From: Conyzicola lurida
GTDB lineage: Bacteria; Actinomycetota; Actinomycetes; Actinomycetales; Microbacteriaceae
Assembly (NCBI RefSeq): GCF_014204935.1
Contig: NZ_JACHMJ010000001.1
Span: 2,790,001-2,854,000 of the forward strand
Direction: 5' to 3'
DNA length: 64,000 nucleotides
Positions 23,781-32,992 of this stretch are shown in pieces. The notes beneath the pieces are model-generated. The model had not been told where the DNA came from and searched no databases. It saw only the letters and a list, made by a program, of their open reading frames with translations. The stretch's first letter is position 1; each line of letters opens with the position of its first letter. The position numbers were made by a program, and so were the translations under genes.

Positions 23781-26722
23781 TACTGTGCCGCAGCCTCGGC
23801 TGCCGCCTTCTTCGCGGCGGCCGTCTTGGCGCGCGTCGCCGCCGCCTTCGCCTTGGTCGCTTCGGCCTTCGCCGCGGCTTCCGGAGTCAGAGCGGCTTTG
23901 GCTGCGGCGGGCTTCTTCGCCGCGGTCTTGGCCGGCGTCTTCTTGGCAGCGGGCTTCTTCGCCGCCGGCTTCTTGGCGGCCGGCTTCTTCTTGACGACGG
24001 GGCCCTTGGCGCGCTTGTCGGCGAGCAGCTGGACGGCGCGCTCGTAGTCGACGTCTTCGACGGTCTCGCCGCGCGGGATCGTCGCGTTGGTCGTGCCGTC
24101 GGTCACGTAGGCGCCGAAACGGCCGTCCTTGATGCGGATCGGCTTCTCGCTCTCGGGGTCGGGCTTGTCGAACTCCTTGAGCGCGCTCGACGCCGCACGT
24201 CCGCCGTACTTGGGCTGGGCGTAGAGCTCGATCGCACCCGCGAGGTCGATCTCGAAGATCTGGTCCTCGCTGGTGAGCGAGCGAGTGTCGGCGCCCTTCT
24301 TAAGGTACGGCCCGAACTTGCCGTTCTGCGACGTGATCTCCGCGCCGGTTTCGGGGTCGAGACCGACGACGCGCGGCAGGTCGAGCAGGCGCAGGGCCGT
24401 CTCGAGGTCGACGGTCGCGAGGTCCATGGTCTTGAAGATGGATGCCGTGCGCTGCTTGACCGCGACGGTCTTCTTGGCGGCTGGCTTGCGCTTGGGCTTC
24501 GCCGCGATGACCTCGCCGGTAGCGGGATCGACGACCTCGGATGCCGCCGCGAGGACTGCTGCCGCGGCATCCGCCTCGGCCTTGGCAGCCGCCTCGGCGG
24601 CCACCGCCTCCTCGTCGACCGGGTCGACCTCGGTGATGTACGGGCCGAAACGGCCGTCCTTGGCGACGACGTGCTTGCCGTTGTCGGGGTTCACGCCGAT
24701 GATGCGGTCGCCGACGACGGGCGCCTCGATGAGCTCGCGGGCCTTGGCGGCGGTGAGCTCGTCAGGTGCGAGTTCGGCGGGGATGTTGACGCGGCGCGGG
24801 GTCTCGGGGTCGACGCCGGGAGCCTCGAGGTAGGGGCCGTACTTGCCGATGCGCAGCGTGACGTCGTCGGCGATCTTGATCGAGTTGATCTCGCGGGCGT
24901 CGATCTCGCCGAGGTTGTCGATGACGGTGCGCAGGCCGCGGTGTTTCGTGTTTCCGAAGTAGAAGCCGGTGAGCCATTCGACGCGGTCGGCCTCTCCCCC
25001 GGCGATGAGGTCGAGGTCGCTCTCCATGCCGGCGGTGAAGTCGTACTCGACCAGGTCGGAGAAGTACTCCTCGAGCAGTCGTACGACGGAGAAGGCGATC
25101 CAGTTGGGCACGAGGGCCTGGCCGCGCGGGGTGACGTAGCCGCGGTCGATGATCGTGGAGATGATGGCCGCGTACGTGGAGGGGCGGCCGATGCCGAGTT
25201 CCTCGAGCGCCTTGACCAGGCTGGCTTCCGTGTAACGCGGCGGGGCGCTGGTCTCGTGGCCCTTGGCTTCCACCTCGACGAGGGTGAGGGACTGGCCCTC
25301 GGTCAGCTGCGGGAGTTTCGCCTCGGCGGGCTCGGCCGCCGCGTTGCGCTCTTCGTCACGGCTCTCCTCGTAGGCGTGCAGGAATCCGCGGAAGGTGATG
25401 ACGGTACCGCTGGCGACGAACTCGGCGATCGACTTGTCGACGGTGGGGCCGGCCTTGATCGTGACCGTGGCGGTCGATCCCTTGGCGTCGGCCATCTGCG
25501 AGGCGACGGTGCGCTTCCAGATGAGCTCGTAGAGCTTGAAGTCGTTGCCGCGGAGCACCGACGACAGCTCGGAGGGCGTGCGGAACGTCTCGCCGGAGGG
25601 GCGGATCGCCTCGTGAGCCTCCTGCGCGCTCTTGTTCTTGCCGGCGTAGACGCGCGGCTTGTCGGGGATCGTGTCGGCACCGTAGAGCGCGGCGGCCTGC
25701 GTACGGGCGGCGTTGATCGCCTGCGCCGACAGCGTGGCCGAGTCGGTACGCATGTAGGTGATGTAGCCGTTTTCGTACAGGCCCTGGGCGACGCTCATGG
25801 TCTGGCGGGCGGAGAAGCGCAGCTTGCGGCCGGCCTCCTGCTGCAGCGTCGACGTGGTGAACGGCGCCGCGGGGCGACGCGTGTACGGCTTCGACTCGAC
25901 GGAGGCGACGGTGAGCGCGGTCGCCGGGTCGCGCAACTGCGCGGCGAGGGTGGTGGCGCGGGTCTCGTCGAGGGCGACGGCTCCGGACTTTAGTACACCC
26001 TTGTCGTCGAAGTCACGGCCCACGGCGATGCGGGCACCGTCGAGTCGGACGAGGCGCGACTCGAACTGCTGCGCGTCGGCGGAAGGGGTGAACTGGGCGA
26101 TGAGGTCCCAGTAGCTGGCGGCGGTGAACGCGAGGCGTTCGCGCTCACGGTCGACGACGAGACGGGTGGCGGCGGATTGCACGCGGCCGGCGGAGAGGCC
26201 GGGACCGACCTTGCGCCAGAGCACGGGCGAGATCTCGTAACCGTAGAGACGGTCGAGAATGCGGCGGGTCTCCTGCGCGTCGACGAGGGCGGTGTCGAGC
26301 TCGCGGGTGTTCTCTTTGGCGCGCTCGATCGCTTCTTTGGTGATCTCGTGGAACACCATCCGCTTCACGGGCACCTTGGGCTTGAGCACCTGCAGGAGGT
26401 GCCACGCGATGGCCTCGCCTTCGCGGTCCTCATCAGTTGCGAGGTAGAGCTCGTCGGCGCCGGCCAGTGCTTTCTTCAGGTCTGCGACGGTCTTGCGCTT
26501 GGCGTCGGATACGACGTAGTACGGCTCGAAGCCGTTGTCGACGTCGACGGAGAACTTGCCGAGCGAGCCCTTCTTCAATTCGGGCGGCAGGTTTTTCGGC
26601 TCGATGAGGTCGCGGATATGACCGACAGAGGCCTGGACGATGTATCCGTCTCCCAGGTACTGGGCAATGGTCTTCGCCTTTGCGGGCGACTCGACGACAA
26701 CGAGCTTCTTCGTGCCAGGCAC
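23780..26722 (-). CDS. topA: DNA topoisomerase I (type IA)
   Basis: The 980-aa enzyme relaxes negative supercoils. The Toprim domain is at the N-terminus (LVVVESPAKAKTIAQYLG, then DREGEAIAWHL). The active-site tyrosine follows in GYITYMRTDSATLSA. The C-terminal half contains several repeats (GRFGPYI, GKYGPYLEAPG, GKFGPYLKKG, GRFGAYVTDG) instead of zinc fingers. The tail is a Lys/Ala-rich stretch of PAAKKPAAKK repeats typical of actinobacterial TopA and likely to bind DNA. GTG 26722 follows GGAG at 4 bases. It is the first gene of the topA-tmk-holB-hydrolase run. Confidence 0.96.
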   Translation of the reverse strand: MPGTKKLVVVESPAKAKTIAQYLGDGYIVQASVGHIRDLIEPKNLPPELKKGSLGKFSVDVDNGFEPYYVVSDAKRKTVADLKKALAGADELYLATDEDREGEAIAWHLLQVLKPKVPVKRMVFHEITKEAIERAKENTRELDTALVDAQETRRILDRLYGYEISPVLWRKVGPGLSAGRVQSAATRLVVDRERERLAFTAASYWDLIAQFTPSADAQQFESRLVRLDGARIAVGRDFDDKGVLKSGAVALDETRATTLAAQLRDPATALTVASVESKPYTRRPAAPFTTSTLQQEAGRKLRFSARQTMSVAQGLYENGYITYMRTDSATLSAQAINAARTQAAALYGADTIPDKPRVYAGKNKSAQEAHEAIRPSGETFRTPSELSSVLRGNDFKLYELIWKRTVASQMADAKGSTATVTIKAGPTVDKSIAEFVASGTVITFRGFLHAYEESRDEERNAAAEPAEAKLPQLTEGQSLTLVEVEAKGHETSAPPRYTEASLVKALEELGIGRPSTYAAIISTIIDRGYVTPRGQALVPNWIAFSVVRLLEEYFSDLVEYDFTAGMESDLDLIAGGEADRVEWLTGFYFGNTKHRGLRTVIDNLGEIDAREINSIKIADDVTLRIGKYGPYLEAPGVDPETPRRVNIPAELAPDELTAAKARELIEAPVVGDRIIGVNPDNGKHVVAKDGRFGPYITEVDPVDEEAVAAEAAAKAEADAAAAVLAAASEVVDPATGEVIAAKPKRKPAAKKTVAVKQRTASIFKTMDLATVDLETALRLLDLPRVVGLDPETGAEITSQNGKFGPYLKKGADTRSLTSEDQIFEIDLAGAIELYAQPKYGGRAASSALKEFDKPDPESEKPIRIKDGRFGAYVTDGTTNATIPRGETVEDVDYERAVQLLADKRAKGPVVKKKPAAKKPAAKKPAAKKTPAKTAAKKPAAAKAALTPEAAAKAEATKAKAAATRAKTAAAKKAAAEAAAQ

Positions 26723-26804
26723 GTGACTCCTTTATAGGACGTTAGAACGGTGGCTCAATCAGCCCCCATCAGCGACACCATACACAGGTGAAACCGAATC
26801 CCAC

Positions 26805-27203
26805 CTATTCAACTCCTTTGCTCCCGCTGATTGGAGGCGGTCCGGCGGTGGCCGATACGCCGATGGCGAACCCGGCGACGGCACCCGACACGGTCACCGT
26901 GACGACGAGCCCGTCGACCTGGCAGGCGGTGAGTTCGCCCCCGTTGGCAGCGGCAACCCGCCGCGCGACGGCGCACGGTTCGCCGGCCACGAAACCGACG
27001 CGCACGTCGGCCGCGGCGAGCGCCGCCGCGTCGGCGGCACCCGCGAGCGCCTGTTTCGTCGCGAACACCAGATAGAGAGGTACAAGCAGCGCGGTCAGAG
27101 CGATCAGGCCCGCGACGATGGCGACCGCGAGAACCGATCCGGCACCGCGCTCGTCTCGCAGACGACCGCCTTGCGATCCGGCCGACCGCGCGCGGCGCAT
27201 CAC
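26805..27203 (-). CDS. Rv3654c-like TadE-type pilus-locus protein
   Basis: The 132-aa protein has a short basic N-terminus, DERGAGSV, and one hydrophobic helix (LAVAIVAGLIALTALLVPLY). A small Ala-rich extracytoplasmic part follows with a conserved Cys pair (GEPCAVARR, LTACQVDG). This matches the Rv3654c family of helicase/secretion-neighbourhood TadE-like proteins. It is probably a minor pseudopilin of the Flp/Tad system. It is the last gene of the operon and overlaps TadE by ATGA (27200-27203). Confidence 0.8.
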   Translation of the reverse strand: MMRRARSAGSQGGRLRDERGAGSVLAVAIVAGLIALTALLVPLYLVFATKQALAGAADAAALAAADVRVGFVAGEPCAVARRVAAANGGELTACQVDGLVVTVTVSGAVAGFAIGVSATAGPPPISGSKGVE

Positions 27204-27634
27204 TCGCCACCCGCCAGGGCGCAGCTCGACGCGCTGAGCGTGAGGCCGAGCAGCGTGCCGGCCGGCGACCGCGAGCGGGCGCTCAGAGTCGCGCAGACGA
27301 GATCGCCGCTCGCGCCCACCGCCACCGCGACACCCGGCACGACGGCGGCGGCGCTGGTGCCGCCGCCTCGTGCCACCGAGCGGGCGACGTCGGCCGCGGC
27401 ATCCTGCAACCGCAGTTGCTGGCCGGCGATCTGCAGGCAGGCGAGGCAGCAGGCGAGCAGCAGCACGACGGCCGGGACGACGGCCGCGAACTCGGCCGTC
27501 ACGCTGCCCCGCTCGCGGCCGCCTCGCCCGTGGTCGCCTCGCCCGCGGTCGCCGTGACCGTGGTCGCCGTGCCCGCCGTCGCCCTGCGCCCTGCCGGCCA
27601 GCGCGCCGAGCCGCCAGTCAGATCGAGAGCGCAC
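27200..27634 (-). CDS. TadE-like pseudopilin
   Basis: RGSVTAEFAAVVPAVVLLLA is the TadE prepilin-type signature, with the conserved Glu, and a transmembrane helix follows. The extracytoplasmic part has a Cys pair (DLVCATL, SSCAL). Upstream of the signature lies an unusual stretch of Gly, His, Asp and Arg repeats (GHGDHGHGDRGRGDHGRGG). No ATG or GTG lies between that stretch and the GTG of VTAEF, so I chose GTG 27634, which overlaps the DUF4244 stop. A very short form starting at VTAEF is an alternative. Transcribed with the other Tad genes. Confidence 0.75.
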   Translation of the reverse strand: MRSRSDWRLGALAGRAQGDGGHGDHGHGDRGRGDHGRGGRERGSVTAEFAAVVPAVVLLLACCLACLQIAGQQLRLQDAAADVARSVARGGGTSAAAVVPGVAVAVGASGDLVCATLSARSRSPAGTLLGLTLSASSCALAGGE

Positions 27635-27827
27635 TGCGGATGATGCCGAGCAGCAGGCCGCGCACCTCGTTCGACCGCAGAATAACGACGAGCAGCCCGG
27701 CGAAACCGACCGCGGCCATCGTGGCGATCGCATACTCGGCGGTGGCCGCTCCCTCCTCGTCGGCGACGAGTTTTGCGCGCCTCCAGCGCCAGCGCGGGGG
27801 TGTGGTGGTGGGGTCGTTGATGGTCAT
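27618..27827 (-). CDS. DUF4244 protein, Flp-type pilin candidate
   Basis: The 69-aa protein has a basic N-terminus, DEEGAATAEYAIATMAAVGF (prepilin-like, with the conserved Glu-Tyr) and one transmembrane helix ending in a short tail. The size, position between TadC and TadE genes and the AEYAI box fit the major Flp-type pilin slot of actinobacterial Tad loci. ATG 27827 follows AGGAGG at 6 bases; a start at 27875 is not needed. Confidence 0.82.
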   Translation of the reverse strand: MTINDPTTTPPRWRWRRAKLVADEEGAATAEYAIATMAAVGFAGLLVVILRSNEVRGLLLGIIRSALSI

Positions 27828-27948
27828 GTGTTCCTCCTGATCGGTGTGGGTACCAATGAACGGCTCCAGTGTCATCGCGCGGTGGTCGACGTGGGGCGCG
27901 GTCGAGGGATCGGTGGAGTCCGGCTCCGCGAAGGCGGGTGGGGAGGGG

Positions 27949-28890
27949 TCAGAATCCGGAGACGGTGGAGGTGATGACGGCGATCAGCAGCGGGGCGACG
28001 CCCAGGAGCAAAAAGGCCGGCAGCACGCACAGGCCGAGCGGCAGCATGAGTCGCACCGCCAACACCGACGCCTTGGCTGCGGCGTCCGCGCGGGCGCTGC
28101 GTCGCGCTTCCTCGCCCTCGCTGCGCAGCAGCTCCCCCGCGGGCACACCCGCCCGGCGGGAGAGCGCGAGCACCGCGTCCACGCCGAGCTCGTCGCCGAC
28201 GTCGTCGAGACCGGTCGACCGCAGCGCTACCGCGACGGCCGTCGAGGCGCGATCGATCGATCCGCCGCCGGAGACGGCGATCGCCATCAGCTCGTAGCGC
28301 AGCCCGGGCGTCAAGTCCCGCGGTTGTGCGGATGCGACGAGACGCCGGTTCCAGGCCGCGGCCGTCAGCATCAGGGCAACGCCGAGCCCGAGGCAGGCGA
28401 GCCCCGGCCCCGTGGTGAACAGGATGCCGAGGGTGTCGAACCCGAGCACGAGCCCGAAGAGCAGCCCGACGAGCGGCAACACCATCACGAGCCGCGCGGT
28501 CGCCACGGGCGCCGCGAGGGCGACCGCGATCTCGCGCTGGGCATTCGCGAGCGACCGGAGAGACACGGCGAATTCCCGCAGCGTGGGCGCCAGCCCTGCC
28601 CCGGTCTCCGTGGCCACCCGCCACGCGGCGGCGAGGCCGCGCCACGCCTGCCGCTCCGCCGGCCCGACGATCTCGAGGTGCCCGACGAGCGCCTCCGCGA
28701 CCGGGGACCCCTCGACGGCACGCTCCGCCACCGCGGCGACGATCGGTGACGACTCCGGCGCGAGGTAGGTCCACGCGCTCGACGGCGGCACCCCCGCCGT
28801 CATCAGCACCGCGAGCCGCTGGACCACCGAGGCCACCGGTTCCAGCCCCGGCGACGCCCGCGACCGCGATCTCGACAGCGGGTTTCTCAC
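27949..28890 (-). CDS. Fused TadB-TadC type II secretion F protein
   Basis: The 313-aa membrane protein has two T2SSF-like modules in one chain. The first runs to about residue 170 (LAVLMTAGVPPSSAW, WRVATETGAGLAPTLREFAV, then helices). The second, about 190-310, has a shorter helix-rich core (YELMAIAVSGGGSIDRASTA, LSRRAGVPAGELL, then LPLGLCVLPAFLLLGV). In Mycobacterium these are two genes (Rv3658c and Rv3657c). GTG 28890 overlaps the CpaF stop as GTGA. It would be the inner-membrane platform for pilus assembly. Confidence 0.78.
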   Translation of the reverse strand: MRNPLSRSRSRASPGLEPVASVVQRLAVLMTAGVPPSSAWTYLAPESSPIVAAVAERAVEGSPVAEALVGHLEIVGPAERQAWRGLAAAWRVATETGAGLAPTLREFAVSLRSLANAQREIAVALAAPVATARLVMVLPLVGLLFGLVLGFDTLGILFTTGPGLACLGLGVALMLTAAAWNRRLVASAQPRDLTPGLRYELMAIAVSGGGSIDRASTAVAVALRSTGLDDVGDELGVDAVLALSRRAGVPAGELLRSEGEEARRSARADAAAKASVLAVRLMLPLGLCVLPAFLLLGVAPLLIAVITSTVSGF

Positions 28891-29885
28891 GGCGTCACCA
28901 CCCTGAGCCGTCCGGCGTCGTCCAGCGCGAAGCGTCCGGTCTGCGCGAGCACACGCTGCGTGCCGCGGCGTTCGAGGTGCAGCACGGTGCCGATGGCGCT
29001 CACGGTCTGCCGCGCGATCGCGGTGGGCGTCATCCCGGCGAGCGCACCGAGCGCCTCGAGCCGGGCCGGCACGTCCTGCAGCGAATTGGCGTGCAGCGTT
29101 CCCGCGCCGCCGTCGTGGCCGGTGTTGAGAGCGGCGAGGAGCTCGCGCACTTCGGCGCCGCGGCATTCGCCGAGCACGAGCCGGTCGGGGCGCATCCGCA
29201 GCGCTTCGCGCACGAGCCTCTCGAGACTGATCTCGCCGGCTCCCTCGAGGTTCGCCTGCCGGGCCTCGAGCGACACCACGTGCGGGTGGTCGATGCGCAG
29301 CTCGGCGACGTCTTCGATCGCGACGATGCGCTCGGCGGGCGACGCGGCGCCGAGGATCGCGGAAAGCAGCGTGGTTTTGCCGCTGCCTCCCGCGCCGGTG
29401 ACGAGCAGGTTCTCACGGCGGGCGACGAGGGCGCGCAGCGAGGCGAGGGCGCCCGCGGGGAAGAACCCGTCGGCGTCGAGATCGTCGAGCGAGAGGCGGC
29501 GGATGCGCGGCAGCCGGATGGAGAGCAGCGTCCCCCGGGTCGACACCGGCGGCAGCACGGCGTGCACGCGGATGCCGTCGTGCAGCCGGGCGTCCACACA
29601 CGGAGTCGCCTCGTCGATGTGGCGGCCGCCGAGCGACATGAGCCGCACGGCGAGATCGCGCAGCGGCGCCTCCTCGATCGTCACAGCGGTGGGCACCGCT
29701 CCCGTGCCGCGGTCGACCCAGACGGAGCCCGGTCCGTTGACGAAGACGTCGGTCACCGTGGCGTCGGCGACGAAGCCCGCGAGGGGCCCGAATTCCACCG
29801 GGAAACCGCCGTCGCTGCCGAGGCGTTGAGCGGCCGCGGGTGGCGCGCCGGGGCGCTGCGCGACGAACGCCTCGATAACTTCCAT
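28887..29885 (-). CDS. CpaF/TadA family pilus assembly ATPase
   Basis: The 332-aa secretion ATPase has Walker A GAGGSGKTTL, Asp box IVAIEDVAELRIDHPHVV, Walker B-like RLVLGECRGAEV, and His box GHDGGAGTLHANS. It is shorter than free-standing CpaF because the N-terminal domain is reduced. It powers Flp/Tad pilus extrusion with the TadB-TadC protein encoded next. It is the first gene of the pilus operon. TadZ/CpaE and a prepilin peptidase are not encoded in this window. Confidence 0.9.
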   Translation of the reverse strand: MEVIEAFVAQRPGAPPAAAQRLGSDGGFPVEFGPLAGFVADATVTDVFVNGPGSVWVDRGTGAVPTAVTIEEAPLRDLAVRLMSLGGRHIDEATPCVDARLHDGIRVHAVLPPVSTRGTLLSIRLPRIRRLSLDDLDADGFFPAGALASLRALVARRENLLVTGAGGSGKTTLLSAILGAASPAERIVAIEDVAELRIDHPHVVSLEARQANLEGAGEISLERLVREALRMRPDRLVLGECRGAEVRELLAALNTGHDGGAGTLHANSLQDVPARLEALGALAGMTPTAIARQTVSAIGTVLHLERRGTQRVLAQTGRFALDDAGRLRVVTP

Positions 29886-29981
29886 GCGAGGAGGTTAAGT
29901 GGGAGCGATCGGCCTGCCCGCGGCATCCATAAATCTGTGCAATTCGCGGGCTGTGGACGATAGTCGCCTTAAAGAGAGAGG

Positions 29982-30046
29982 GGCGGCGCCTATTGGGGGG
30001 AACAGGCGCCGCCACAGCAGTGCCGATTGGGGGGAATCGATATGCA
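29982..30046. promoter_or_regulatory. Two hairpins each displaying TTGGGGGGAA
   Basis: The first stem is GGCGGCGCCT with AGGCGCCGCC (29982-29991, 30004-30013), with TTGGGGGGAA (29993-30002) in the loop. The second is CGATT with AATCG around GGGGGG (about 30024-30039), inside CAGTGC and GCACTG. TTGGGGGGAA recurs at 30027-30036, 34 bp after the first. Corynebacterium acetate genes are activated by RamA, which binds tandem G4-6 runs. Such a role here is an analogy. Confidence 0.45.
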
Positions 30047-30135
30047 CTGCCATCATCAAGCTCTCGCGAGAGCGTCGGCCCGATGGGAATTAGTGTACAT
30101 CCGCACGACCCCCACGCAAGGGCCATTTGGCGGGG

Positions 30136-30167
30136 TTGACAGTCCACTCTCAGCGACCGGTTAGGAT
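30136..30167 (+). promoter_or_regulatory. Possible acs promoter
   Basis: TTGACA at 30136-30141 and TAGGAT at 30162-30167 match the actinobacterial -35 and TANNNT -10, but the spacing is 20, longer than optimal. The start codon is 62 bp downstream. Confidence 0.35.
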
Positions 30168-30229
30168 CGATGGCAGCACTCGCGCCAACGGCGGAGCCAC
30201 GTGCGGCCGCATGCATGACAGGGATAACG

Positions 30230-32203
<1,974 letters not shown>

Positions 32204-32210
32204 ACGACAA

Positions 32211-32303
32211 CGGTGGCTGAGTAGGTCGCCCAGCGACCGTATCGAAATCTATCCGCGAGAGCGGGTTTCGATACGGGCCGCAGACGGCCCTACTCAACCA
32301 CCG
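32211..32303. repeat. REP-like element, family B (paired inverted arms)
   Basis: The left arm has GGTGGCTGAGTAGG leading to CCGTATCGAAA; the right arm has GTTTCGATACGGG leading to CCCTACTCAACCACC. The arms are inverted copies and can form one long hairpin. It lies between the convergent acs and ridA stops and may act as a two-way terminator. Relatives are at 42408-42501 and 52508-52546. Confidence 0.75.
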
Positions 32304-32315
32304 GGGTTGTGGTGC

Positions 32316-32777
32316 TTAGGCGAACTCGACGACCAGCTCGACCTCGACGGGCGAGTTGAGCGGCAGAACCGCGACGCCGACGGCGCTGCGGGCGTGCACG
32401 CCGATGTCGCCGAAGATCTCGCCGAGAACATCGGAGGCTCCGTTGATGACGCCGGGCTGGCCGGTGAACGACGGGTCGGACGCGACGAAGCCGACGACCT
32501 TGACGATGCGGGTGACGCGGTCGAGCGAACCGATGACGGAGGCGGCGGCGGCGAGGCCGTTCAGCGCGCACTGGCGGGCGAGCTCACGGCCCTCGGCATC
32601 AGAGACCTCGGCACCGAGCTTGCCGGTCGCGGGCAGAACGCCGTCGACCATGGGCAGCTGACCCGACGTGTAGACGAGGTTGCCGGAGATCACGGCGGGG
32701 ATATACGTGGCCACGGGCGGCACGACGGTCGGCAGGGTGATTCCGAGTTCGGCGAGACGGTCGTCGATGCTGGTCAT
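32316..32777 (-). CDS. RidA family (YjgF/UK114) protein
   Basis: The 153-aa protein belongs to the RidA/YjgF family, trimeric enamine/imine deaminases that protect PLP enzymes from reactive intermediates. The core has VYTSGQLPMVDG and, late, SAVGVAVLPLNSPVEVELVV, where an Arg-containing RSAVGVA stands at the position of the catalytic Arg loop. It belongs to the longer (about 150 aa) branch common in actinobacteria. It starts 3 bp after the DUF4177 stop, so the two form a bicistron. The specific substrate is unknown. Confidence 0.88.
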   Translation of the reverse strand: MTSIDDRLAELGITLPTVVPPVATYIPAVISGNLVYTSGQLPMVDGVLPATGKLGAEVSDAEGRELARQCALNGLAAAASVIGSLDRVTRIVKVVGFVASDPSFTGQPGVINGASDVLGEIFGDIGVHARSAVGVAVLPLNSPVEVELVVEFA

Positions 32778-32780
32778 AGG

Positions 32781-32939
32781 TCAGTCTTCCTTTGTTTCGC
32801 GCTTGAGATACGCCACGAGCCCGCCTTCGGGACCGGTGACTACCTGCACGAGTTCCCAGCCCTCCGATCCCCAGTTATTGAGAATCGCGGCCGTGTTGTG
32901 GATCATCAGAGGTGTGGTGAGGTATTCCCACGTCGTCAT
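32781..32939 (-). CDS. DUF4177-like small protein
   Basis: This 52-codon gene reads MTTWEYLTTPLMIHNTAAIL, NNWGSEGWELVQVVTGPEGG, LVAYLKRETKED. The WEY start, NxxGxEGWELV box and final YLKR strand are those of the small DUF4177 family. The function is unknown. It is the promoter-proximal gene of a bicistron with ridA and is divergent from the penicillin-binding protein gene, with an 8-bp inverted repeat between them. Confidence 0.75.
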   Translation of the reverse strand: MTTWEYLTTPLMIHNTAAILNNWGSEGWELVQVVTGPEGGLVAYLKRETKED

Positions 32940-32960
32940 TTGTCGGCTTCCGCTCAGCTA

Positions 32961-32983
32961 GGTACGCGGGATCGTCGCGTACC
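32961..32983. promoter_or_regulatory. Inverted repeat in the DUF4177/ponA divergent gap
   Basis: GGTACGCG, 7-base spacer, CGCGTACC is a perfect 8-bp inverted repeat that ends 10 bp before the penicillin-binding protein start. The gap is only 53 bp, so this could be an operator shared by both promoters or a short leader hairpin. Confidence 0.4.
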
Positions 32984-32992
32984 ATGCATTCT

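Larger units (their letters stand above)
29886..30229. other. Divergent regulatory region between pilus operon and acs
   Basis: The 344 bp contain no gene. They hold two adjacent stem-loops with G6 loops (29982-30046) and a possible acs promoter (30136-30167). Confidence 0.6.
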
